Positions 47,665 through 57,975 of a stretch of 64,000 nucleotides of DNA are shown here, piece by piece. The translations under genes and the position numbers were made by a program. The first letter of the stretch is position 1. Every line of letters starts with the position of its first letter. Origin of the DNA: Phoenix dactylifera (Eukaryota; Streptophyta; Magnoliopsida; Arecales; Arecaceae); the NCBI RefSeq assembly GCF_009389715.1, contig NW_024067786.1, positions 496,001-560,000 on the forward strand, read 5' to 3'. Under the pieces are notes generated by a model. That model saw nothing but the letters and a program-made list of their open reading frames with translations, was not told the DNA's origin and searched no databases.

Positions 47665-48317
47665 CAGGTTTATGTTTAAACTTTTATGTTTTAATTCTTG
47701 CAATTAAATCTGAAATCATTAACATGTTTAGATTAGATCTAAAGTGCTTTTTATGATTGATTTAATTGCTGATTATGCATGATTAAGTAGATCTGAAATT
47801 TTGGATGCATATGATGCATGTTTGTGTTAGGATTAGTAACATGAATAAATCTGAAATCATAATATTGTTTAGATTAGATCTAAATAAAGTTTATAATTCA
47901 TATGATCTCTGATTTTAATGAACAAATCAGATCTTAAAATAAAAGTGAAAAAACAAATACATAAGATGTATGTTGTTTGTATTAATTCATGTTGTTATGT
48001 ATATGTGATGCATGAACATAAAACATAATGACTTAAACATGAATTAAATCTGATTACATGTGATTAATTACAAAAACTCAGATCTGAAAATATATTTTAA
48101 GAACTGAAAGATTGTAATTAATATGTAATTAAAAAGAAATATGCAATGATCAAAACTTTCATAAGTCTAAACTTAATTGAGAATTAAGTGTTATGAAATA
48201 GAATTGTAACTCAATTAATTGACATTGCATAATTCTTTGGGCATATAGGTTAGCTTGAATCAAGTTCTTAGGATTGGGTTAGACCTAAGGTTAGAATCAA
48301 ACATGGTCTAATTAGAG

Positions 48318-48741
48318 TGATGGGGACATCAGAGCCCTTCATCCAGATGATCCTGAGCCTCCGGATTGAGCCAGACTCGTTTATTTGCATATTTATTTTA
48401 TTATTTTATTTTTGGGCTTATTTGCATTCTAGGGTTTATTTGTGGTTTATTTTATTTCTGGGCTTATTTGCATTTTAGGGCTTATTTGTGTTATTTGTGG
48501 GTTCATTAGGATTTATTTCTGTGTAAGGGGGGTTTATGCAAGTTGTGTATTTGGGCCCTATATATAGGGAACTATTTTCATGATTAGGGTTTAATGAATG
48601 ATTAAGAATTTCTTTTCTCCCAGATCTTATTCTTCTTCCTCCTCCTCCCCTTCTCTTCTTCCTGTGTCTCTAGAACCTCTTCTTCCTTCTTCCTCTCTTG
48701 TTCTTCCTTCTTCTTCTCTTCCCCGCACTGGTGCTGCATCA
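48318..48741 (+). repeat. 5' LTR of the nested gypsy element
   Basis: 424 bp, with a TATA-like CCCTATATATAGGG near 48560 and a CTT/CCT-rich transcribed part; ends GCTGCATCA. Confidence 0.92.
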
Positions 48742-50960
48742 ACTTGGTATCAGAGCAAGAGGCTTTGCCTCTGCTGCCAAAGCCCGATCCAGATCATCCG
48801 AGCCTTCCTGTGAAATAGAGAAGACTGTGTTGGGCACTTCCATCTCCCGGCTACTTCTTCCAAACCGAGAGCCAAAAAAAAAAAAAAAAGAGGGTCACTG
48901 CCGAGTCTGTGAAGGCCCAGATCGACAGCCACCCGCATCCGACCCTTCCTCTCTCTCGGTCTGTGTTTTCACCAGAGCAAAAAAAAAAAAAAAAAAAAAA
49001 AGTTCTGCAGCCGAGAGAGAAGAAAGAGCCACAGCCCCTGCACCAGACTCTCCTTGGCGTCTCTCTGACTTGATCCATCAGTCGCCGCCGCTGCCCAGTG
49101 AAGGCCCGAGCCCACCGTCGGAGGAGCCAAATCCCACCACCCGTCGCGCCCACGGCCGCCTTCACCCCGCGCACAACGTCAGCAGCGCCACCAGCTCGCC
49201 CGCGCCGCCCACGGCCGACCCGTGGCAAACCCGGGAACGCCAGCCATCCCCGCTGCAGGTCACGGAGCCGCAGCCGTGACTGCCGACGCGTCACCGGAAG
49301 CGCCGCCGGCCGGAGCCCGTGACCGGCCCCGCCCGCCGCCATAGGTCCCAGAGCCCCGGCCACCGCCATCGCCGTGAAGATCGGAGCCTTCTCCCGAAAC
49401 CATCGGGAGGTTGAAGAAAACAAACCTAACGGGTAAGATCCAAACCCGTTACCCGTTTCTCTGCTAGCCCAGATCCATTCCAAAAAAAAAAAAAAAAAAA
49501 AATACACGTGCCTTGCACGTGAGGAACTAACGGGTTATCGGAGCGGTTCACGCCCGACAACCCGAATCCGACCGGATCCAAGGTTATCACAACACACGTG
49601 ATCTCACGTGTCTCAAAAAAAAAAAAAAAAAAAAAAGAAGTCGGATCACGTGACCTGCACGTGTTTCCCCTCAAAAAAAAAAAAAAAAAACCAACCTCTG
49701 TTCTGCCGAAAAGGAAACCCTAGGGTTTCCACTGTCCCCTTCGCCGCCGTCGCCGAGCTCCGCCTGCAGCGCTGCCTCTGGCCGCTCCGCCTTTCCTCCT
49801 CGCCGCCGTCGTGCCACCCCTTCGCCGCCGTCGCCGAGCTCTGCCTGAAGCGCCACCACCAGCCGCTCCGCCTTTCCTCCTCGCCGCCGTCGTGCCAACC
49901 CCATTTCCGCCGCCTCGCCGAGTCTGCCGCCGCTCATCTTTCGCGGCAGCCTTCTCTCTGCCGCTCCATCTCTGTTGCGCCACCTCCGCCGGGCTCCGTC
50001 TCCACCGAGCCTCGTCCGCCGCCGCCGCCATGTCCGCCTTCACTGCGACCCGAGGACGTCTCCCGTGAACGACACCGGACCCACGCCATCCTCGCCACCG
50101 CCACCTCGAGCACCACCACAGCACCTCCCCGACTTCGGCCGCCATCCCAACCGTCGCCTCCCTCATCTGCTCTCCCCCTTGGCCATCACCGTCGCCTCCC
50201 TCATCTGCTCTCCCCCTTGGCCATCCATCTTTCCCGCACGAACCAAGGCCCCAGCCGCTCTTGCTTCTGTACTGGCCCAAGCCCGTGCGCCATCAATTGA
50301 GCGCGGCCCAAGCCCAAGCGGCTGCAGGTCCGATCTCAGGCCCAAACCAGATTGTTCTTCAGCCCATTTCAACAGCCCCGGAAGCCTTGTGCTGTAGATG
50401 CAGGTCCATAACTCCAGCTAGCTCTGCCCGACGCCAACTTCGTGTCCGAGACTCCACGAGCAGACGATTCTGGTTGACTGCATCCGCCACAGGTGATAGG
50501 TTTCTACTTTTCTGGCTTGTTCATTTAATTATGTTCTAGTTCTCTTGCATGATAGCCACATTTTGAAAACTTATATTGCTGTTATAATTCAGAACATTGA
50601 ACCTCTCACTTCCGAACCCGTCCTATTACCCTTTAAATCTTGACATTAAATTAGCACACCCTAGTAACAGGACGTTTCTCAACATTATTCGATCATATTG
50701 ATTTAGGATCAGAACAACTGTACTACTTGATTGCAATCTAATTTCTTAAATTGAATAATCTTAATCCTTAATTCTGAATAACCGAAGTAAAAATCAGCAA
50801 CATTTAAATTTAAGCTATTATTGTGAAGACTTGCTGATTTCTGAAATCATAATAGATTGCATTAGTAGGTTGTCCTGCATCAAATTTGGTCCTACATCAT
50901 AGTTATTAGGATTTCATTAGTGACACTGCATTTCACATCATCACCCAGTGTCATCATTGC
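48742..50960 (+). other. Leader of the nested gypsy element: A-tracts, G-box pairs, GC-rich tandem repeats
   Basis: Five pure A-tracts of 16-23 nt lie at 48874-48889, 48979-49001, 49482-49502, 49615-49636 and 49673-49690. Six CACGTG palindromes lie between 49505 and 49663. An 80-bp GCC-rich tandem pair covers 49739-49899 and a 37-bp tandem pair covers about 50149-50224. Around 50490 CGCCACAG|GTGATAGG resembles a splice donor, and the sequence becomes AT-rich after it, so a leader intron is possible. The long GC-rich frames on both strands (for example 49608-50300) are Pro/Ala/Arg low complexity and I do not call them genes. Confidence 0.6.
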
Positions 50961-52565
50961 ATGCCAACCTGTAGTGATATGGAGTACTATCTCAATCAAC
51001 CTAAAATCCCTGTAGCTACCATGAATTCCGACATTTTGAGGTCTATCTTAGAACAGATCGTTGCCATACGGGCTGGATACAAAGAATTCAGACAAGAGAT
51101 CCGTGAGCTCGTGCAACATTCTAGGACCCCTAAATCGCCAACCCCTGTTACAACCCAACCTAAAATCGGTTTGGTCGCACCACCTGTAGTCCTTCCCTAC
51201 TCTCCTAGGCACCAAACCCAATACTCTAGGTGTCAACAATTCGGCTATATAGCGCCCCAATGTTCCACTAAGACCTACCCGATTACTGAACCAGAAGTTA
51301 GGAACCAAGAGGCCGAATATGTCGAAGAAGTCTATGAACCAAATATAGAAGACTATGAAGAAGACTTTGAAGACGAACCTACAGAATTAGACTTTGTCCA
51401 AAATGATTCCCAAAGGGAGACTAGTGATCTAAGTACAACCAAGCCACTTCACATCACAACCGTGGAAGAGGTAGTGACAGATATTGAGAGCCAATCATCT
51501 GAATTGGCACTTGTAGCTAAAGTTACCCATGCGGAGTCCAACCTTGAACATTCCCCGGTAGTAGTTTCCCTTCTAGAGGAGTTTCATGATGCACTCCCTG
51601 ATGATCTTCCGGATGCACTTTCTCCAATGCATGATATCCAACGCGCAATCGATCTAGTTCCCGGAGCATCTCTGCCCAACCTTCTACATCATAGGCTCAG
51701 ACCGAATGCATATGCTAGGACCTGGTATTTAATGTTACCGACAGTTGAGTTTGCATGTAATAGTTCGGTTAACAAGTCCATAGGTATGAGTCCATTCGAA
51801 GTAGTGCATGATTACAAACTTAGGCAACCCATAGACCTGTTTTTCATGTCTCATCAGTATAGAGTCTTTGAGTCTGCACAATCAATTGTATCACATCCAC
51901 ATTCATTGCATCGAGAAATCAGCAATTGTAGTCACTTTAATAACTTAAAATATAAATCCTTTGCTGATTTACACAGACGTTATAATGAGTTAAGTGAAAG
52001 AGATTACATCATGATAAGAATTAGGTTTGAACGACTTTCTTCGGAAACGTTTAAGAAATTGCAAATTTGTAGTGCAGAACAGTTCAAAATCTTAAAGAAA
52101 ACCAGTTCGAATGCATATGTTGTGGATCTTCCTGATGACTATGGGATTAGTGCGACATTTAATATTGAAGATTTAGTCCCATACAAAAAGATAATATTCC
52201 TGCCTTCTGACCCCTTTATTGATATACCTGCCTATGTTGGATACCCTGCCCTATTACCTGCTGTTGAGCCACCACCTCCCAAATTTCATGCACGCAGAGA
52301 ACAAATAGAACATATATTGGATGAGCAGGTTATTTCAAGCAGGAACGGTGGTTACCAACGTTACCTTGTTCGGTGGAAAGGTCGACCAAAGTCTGATGTG
52401 ACGTGGATTTCCAAAGCACAGTTGCAGCGCATTGACCCCGATCTTCTGGAGCAGTACGACAGCCGGCCAGACCTGTACTCGACGGGGTCGAGTTTTTCTC
52501 ACCCGGGAGGAGTTGATGGGGACATCAGAGCCCTTCATCCAGATGATCCTGAGCCCCCGGATTGA
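50961..52565 (+). mobile_element. Coding body of the nested gypsy element (gag remnant, integrase C-terminus, chromodomain)
   Basis: The frame includes a zinc-knuckle-like CQQFGYIAPQC (about 51230), a short segment resembling the entry of the reverse transcriptase region (DLPDALSPMHDIQ..IDLVPG, about 51605-51665), an integrase-type LPTVEFACNSSVNKSIGMSPFE stretch (51735-51800) and a C-terminal integrase tail. It closes with a chromodomain-like segment (HILDEQV..., YLVRWKGRPKSDVTW, about 52310-52410). Chromodomains of gypsy chromoviruses are thought to guide integration toward particular chromatin. The frame runs on into the first bases of the 3' LTR. The body is short for the family and broken as a pol gene. 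Confidence 0.8.
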
Positions 52566-52937
52566 GCCAGACTCGTTTATTTGCATATTTATTTTATTAT
52601 TTTATTTTTGGGCTTATTTGCATTCTAGGGTTTATTTGTGGTTTATTTTATTTCTGGACTTATTTGCATTTTAGGGCTTATTTGTGTTATTTGTGGGTTC
52701 ATTAGGATTTATTTTTGTGTAAGGGGGGTTTATGCAAGTTGTGTATTTGGGCCCTATATATAGGGAACTATTTTCATGATTAGGGTTTAATGAATGATTA
52801 AGAATTTCTTTTCCCCCAGATCTTATTCTTCCTCCTCCTCCTCCCCTTCTCTTCTTCCTGTGTCTCTAGAACCTCTTCTTCCTTCTTCCTCTCTTGTTCT
52901 TCCTTCTTCTTCTCTTCCCCGCACTGGTGCTGCATCA
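52514..52937 (+). repeat. 3' LTR of the nested gypsy element
   Basis: 424-bp partner of 48318-48741, followed directly by tagag (52938-52942). Confidence 0.92.
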
Positions 52938-53527
52938 TAGAGTTAATTGATCAAATCTAATTAAGTAGTAACTAGATTAGGTCAAGGAAACTCTAGGTTA
53001 AATACAATAGTTGTAGATTGATCAATTCCATGTCTTTGATTAGACCAAGATGGAACTTGATTTAGGCTCAGAGGTGTAGCCCGAGTCATTTGAGTAATCA
53101 AATCGAAATTGATTAACCAGTCGGTGTCTAAGGTAAGTTTGGCAGTTTTGACCGGTGGTTTTTAATTGGGAGCTACTCGCACTGATTCGTCTTTGTCGAG
53201 TTAATGGCATATCCCTTCCACCGATCTCACTTACCTGGCCGACATGGTCAATCACATTTTGATTGGATCACTTAATGATTCGAGTTAGCCCATGCCTTAA
53301 GAAAAATCAGTATGACTGATTTAGGTGTCTCCTTAACCGGTTTGAGTCTAATCTGATTTGGTGAAGTCAGTGGGAGAAATTAGACTAACCGGATCCTCTC
53401 ATCTATCCTAATTATGAAATCCTCTAAAATTATTAGGTCCTTAAAATGAAATGGTTATGGAGATAACTAGGTCATAGCCTCCCATTAAGTTGGGTGATAA
53501 TGGGTCCAATGTTTTGATAATTATTGG

Positions 53528-53824
53528 AGGCGCCACACGCCTGGTACTTATCAAGCATTGGAATTGTCATTCAATATATGATGAGTTAAGTGTACCTTCA
53601 ATAGGCGGTCAGGTGAGCCGAGCCACACTCGGGCTTGGTCGTCTATTAATTGATTAGACTTAACCCTATCATTTAATGGTTGGACCTGACTAGGGTATTC
53701 GGTGGAGGCGCCACACGCCTGCCGGAAAACCTAGGGCAAAATCATTACTAGAAGTTGCTTGGTGAAGCAATTGGTTAAGAACCTACCAATAGGTGCATAT
53801 GGGTTGGCCGAGCCACACTCGGGC
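53528..53824 (+). repeat. Alternating duplicated hairpin motifs in the copia leader
   Basis: Motif A (AGGCGCCACACGCCT) occurs at 53528-53542 and 53706-53720. Motif B (GCCGAGCCACACTCGGGC) occurs at 53617-53634 and 53807-53824. Each can fold into a short stem with a CACA-containing loop (AGGCG/CGCCT; CCGAG/CTCGG). The order is A-B-A-B with spacings of about 89, 89 and 101 bp. Confidence 0.8.
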
Positions 53825-54000
53825 CTATATGGGATCTATTGAGTTCTAGTGCCCACTAAAGAATTAGGAGTAATTTTTCGAATTAGAGGTAGAGGCTACC
53901 AATTTGTATAAAATAGTGGAAATATCTTTAGACTAAAGTCCAAGTCTACTGTGTTTAGTCAATTCATATACTAATAGCCAAATTTTCTTTTTATGCAGAA

Positions 54001-57000
54001 ATGGCCACTAATTTATCACTTCGCTCATTGTTAGACAATGACAAGTTGACTGGTCCAAATTTCAATAATTGGCATAGGAAACTGAAAATAGTGCTAGAGC
54101 ATGAGAGGATCCTTTATGTGATAACGGATCAAGCACCTGAGCAGCCCGTTGCTAATGCATCAAGATCGGCCAGAGACACTTATCAGAAGTGGCTCAGTGA
54201 CCGGATCACTGTTCGATGCATCATGTTGGCGGCAATGAGTGATGAGTTTAGTAGGCGTTTTGAGAATACGCAGCCGGAAGATATCATTCAAGTGTTGAAT
54301 GAATCATTCGGGATTCCTGACGACGTTGAGAGGCACAAAACTAGTTGTGCCATCTTCAGCGCCCGAATAAAAGATGGGACCTCGGTAACTGATCATGTAC
54401 TGTACATGATTGAGTTGATCGAGCGTCTAAGCTCTCTTGGCTTTCCCCTTCATGATCAATTGGGGAAGGATGCCATACTAAACTCATTGCCTGGATCATA
54501 CCGTCCTTTTCTTACTCATTTTCGTATGACGAAATCTGTAGTGAATTATCACCAATTGTTGGGGTTACTACAGACGTTTGAGAATGATCACCAACTTCTT
54601 AAGAAGACGGTGAATTTAGTGGGAGGTTCATCCAATGGTCGCTCCTTTAAGAAAGGAAAAAAGAAAAATAAAATCCAAAAGAAACAGGTGCACCATGCTC
54701 AGCCTAGTCAGAAAAAGAATAAAAAGGCTGATCAGAGCAAGGCGGAGTGCTTCTTCTGCAAGAAGCAAGGACATTGGAAGAGGAACTGTCCTCTTTACAT
54801 TGCATCCCTCGATCCGAACCGGCCTAAGAAAAGTGGGCAATCAGTTGCCAATCAAGGTACTTATATGATAACACCTTGCAATTTTTCTATTTGTGATAAT
54901 TCGACCTGGGTATTGGATACCGGTAGTCCTTTTAATATTTGCAATTCGTTGCAGGGGCTACAAGTTAGTAAGAGGTTTGAAGAAGGAGAAAGGTTCCTGA
55001 ATGTTGGAGATGGAAGACCAGTTCCAGTTCTAGCTTTAGGAATTCTTAAACTTGAATTCAGCTCTCATGTAAATGTCCTTAGTGATTGTCACTATTGTCC
55101 AAGTTTTCTATTGAATATCATTTCTGTAGGCCTTTTGGCCAAAAATGGTTATGAAATATCAATAAAAAAGGATTATTGCAATGTCATTTGGAATGGTGTT
55201 GTTGTAATGAATGGAATTCTGAGTAATGGCATTTACATTTTGTCACAGCCTGTTCATGTAATGTATAAATCCAATAAGCGCCCTAGAATAGATAATGTCA
55301 CGGATGTCTACCTTGGCATCATAGGCTAGGTCATATTAACAAGAATAGGATGAACAGGTTAAGTAAAGAGGGAATCCTTGATGTTAATGATTGTGAATCA
55401 TTGACAACCTGTGAATCATGTCTTCTTGGTAAAATGACCAAATCACCTTTTACCGGAAAAGGTGAACGAGCCAGTGATTTATTGACCCTTCTACATTCTG
55501 ATGTATGTGGGCCAATGAGCACAGATGCTAGAGGTGGGTATTCATATTTCATTACGTTTACAGACGACCTTTCTAGGTATGGTTATGTCTATTTAATGAG
55601 ACATAAATCTGAATCATTTGAAATGTTCAAATTATATCGTAATGAAGTAGAAAAACAAACTGGAAAGAGTATTAAAACTCTTCGATCAGATCGAGGAGGT
55701 GAATACCTCTCCAGTGAATTTTTGACATATCTAGGAGAAAATGGGATTCTCTCCCAATGGACTCCTCCTGGTACACCACAATATAATGGTGTGTCAGAAA
55801 GGAGAAATCGAACTCTGCTAGACATGGTTCGATCCATGATGGGGTTTGCTAATCTGCCCATATCCTTTTGGGGATATGCTCTTGAGTCAGCCTGCTATAT
55901 TCTAAATAAGGTTCCAAGTAAGTCTGTAAATAAAACACCACATGAGATGTGGACTGGACGTAAGCCGATGCTCTCTCACCTTAGGATTTGGGGGTGTCCG
56001 GCGTACGTCAAACGTTTGAAGACAGACAAACTTGAACCCAAGTCTGACAAATGTTTCTTTGTTGGTTTTCCTAAAGAAACTAAATGATATTACTTCTACT
56101 TTGCTGAAGAACAAAAGTTGTTCGTAAGCAATAGAGCAATTTTCTTAGAAAAGAAATTCCTTGGTGAAGGAACAAATAGCTCTAATGTTGAGCTTAGAGA
56201 AGTTCAACATGTAGAAGATCCGACACCATCTACTGAACCAGTTGAGTCGGATTTGATTAGATCAGATCCAGAACCCATATTAGATGCACCATTAAGGCGA
56301 TCGGGTAGAGTACCACGTCAGCCGGACAGATACTACGGTTTCTTGGTCCGGGATGGGGATCCTATCGAACTTGATGAAAACGATGAGGATCCGATCACAT
56401 ATATGGATGCAATGCAGAGGTATGACTCTGATAAATGGCTTGGAGCCATGCAATCCGAAATGGAATCCATGAAGGTCAATGATGTTTGGACATTAGTTGA
56501 CCCACCCGAAGGAATTAAATCCATAGGGTGTAAGTGGATATTCAAAAGGAAACGGGGCGCAGACGGAAAGGTAGAGACCTATAAAGCCCGTTTGGTTGCC
56601 AAGGGTTATCGTCAACGTTATGGTATTGACTATGACGAGACGTTTTCTCCTGTGGCAATGCTCAAGTCCATTCGGATTGTGCTTGCGATAGCAGCACATT
56701 TAGACTATGAAATCTGGCAAATGGATGTAAAGACCGCATTTCTAAATGGAGATTTAGAAGAGGAAGTATATATGATACAACCTGAAGGTTTTACATCTGC
56801 ATATGAGTCTAAAGTGTGCAAGCTTCAAAAATCCATTTATGGATTAAAGCAAGCTTCACGGAGTTGGAATATACGTTTTGATAAGGTAATCAAAATATAT
56901 GGCTTCATTAAGAATGAAGAGGAACCTTGTATTTATAAATGGGCAAATGGTTCAGTTATTATATTCCTTATTTTGTATGTGGATGACATTCTTTTAATCG

Positions 57001-57962
57001 GGAATGACATTCCTGCATTACAAGGAATAAAGGTTTGGCTATCATCTCAATTTGCCATGAAGGATTTGGGAGAAGCATCTTACATCCTAGGGATGAAGAT
57101 CTATAGAGATAGATCTAGAAGATTGCTTGGATTATCCCAATCCACATACATTGATACTATACTGAAGAGGTTCAGTATGATTAATTCCAAGAAAGGCTAT
57201 CTTCCGATGGGCCATGGAATTAACCTCTCTAAAAGGGATTGTCCGACAACCCCTCAAGAAAGAGAGAGTATGGATAGAATTCCATATGCTTCGGCAGTGG
57301 GATCTATAATGTATGCCATGACATGTACTAGACCAGACGTGGCATACTCACTAGGAGTAGTGAGCAGATACCAGTCTGATCCAGGTAGCAACCACTGGAA
57401 GGTTGTAAAAACCATCCTTAAGTATTTGAAAAATACTAAAGATCAGTGGCTTGTCTATGGTGATTCTGACTTAAAACTTGAGGGATATACTGATTCAAGT
57501 TTTCAGTCAGATCAAGATGATAGCAAGAGCGTGTCAGGATATATCTTCACTCTTAAGGGTGGGGCCATCTGCTGGAAGAGTTCCAAGCAGCATACAGTGG
57601 CAGATTCTACATGTGAAGCAGAATATATCGTAGCATCTGATGCCGCCAAGGAAGCTGTATGGTTGCGGAAGTTCATCATCGAGCTTGGAGTGACACCCTC
57701 CATTGATGGTCCAGTGCCTGTATTTTGTGACAATACTGGGGCCATAGCTCAAGCAAGAGAACCCAAAGCACATCAGCGGACCAAGCATATTCTACGTCGC
57801 TACCATCTGGTTCGAGAGATCATCGATCGAGGTGATATTGATCTTCAGAAGATTGACACAAAAGAAAATCTGGCTGACCCATTTACCAAAGTCCTCGGCA
57901 TCAAAGAGTTCGACGAACACAAGTCGAAGATGGGTATTAGATACTGTGCCTATTGGCATTAG
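54001..57962 (+). mobile_element. gag-pol coding region of the copia element
   Basis: Parts in order, with approximate positions: gag from 54001 (LTGPNFNNWHRKLKIVLEHE) with zinc knuckle CFFCKKQGHWKRNC near 54750; protease WVLDTGSPFNIC near 54905; integrase zinc and DDE regions about 55330-56050 (TFTDDLSRYGYVY, TLRSDRGGEYLS); reverse transcriptase about 56450-57100 (KWIFKRKR, QMDVKTAFLNGDLEEEVYM, catalytic YVDDILLIGND near 56980); RNase H about 57450-57860 (CDNTGAIAQAREPKAHQRTKHI, ADPFTKVLG). It ends just before the purine tract. This order (integrase before RT) defines Ty1/copia. The frame is interrupted about twice, so it no longer reads as one polyprotein. Lineage within copia is left open. 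Confidence 0.93.
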
Positions 57963-57975
57963 GCTAAGTGGGAGT
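57961..57975 (+). promoter_or_regulatory. Polypurine tract of the copia element
   Basis: Purine-rich AGGCTAAGTGGGAGT directly precedes the 3' LTR, where the family primes plus-strand synthesis. Confidence 0.7.

Larger units (their letters stand above)
48318..52937 (+). mobile_element. Nested Ty3/gypsy chromodomain-type element, non-autonomous derivative
   Basis: Identical-length 424-bp LTRs, 48318-48741 and 52514-52937, start TGATGGGGACATC and end GTGCTGCATCA. The target duplication tagag lies at 48313-48317 and 52938-52942. The primer site TGGTATCAGAGC is at 48745-48756. The long leader is GC-rich and carries A-tracts, G-box pairs and tandem repeats. The coding part (50961-52565) retains gag-like, integrase-like and chromodomain parts but lacks most of a normal pol, so the element could only have moved with help from a relative. 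The LTRs differ at about five sites by eye (roughly 1.2%), similar to the copia host. It is a fossil of recent date. Confidence 0.92.
47665..54000 (+). other. Untranslated leader of the copia element (split by the nested insertion)
   Basis: Noncoding leader pieces 47665-48312 and 52943-54000 flank the nested gypsy derivative. The second piece carries the alternating hairpin motifs at 53528-53824 described separately. No coding domain was seen in the leader itself. Confidence 0.7.

Noticed and set aside
48698-49279. 193-codon frame in the leader of the nested element, and similar long GC-rich frames on both strands to 50400
   Set aside because: They are Pro/Ala/Arg/Ser low-complexity translations of GCC-rich sequence and A-tracts (poly-Lys or poly-Phe). 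Long frames on both strands are expected from such composition.
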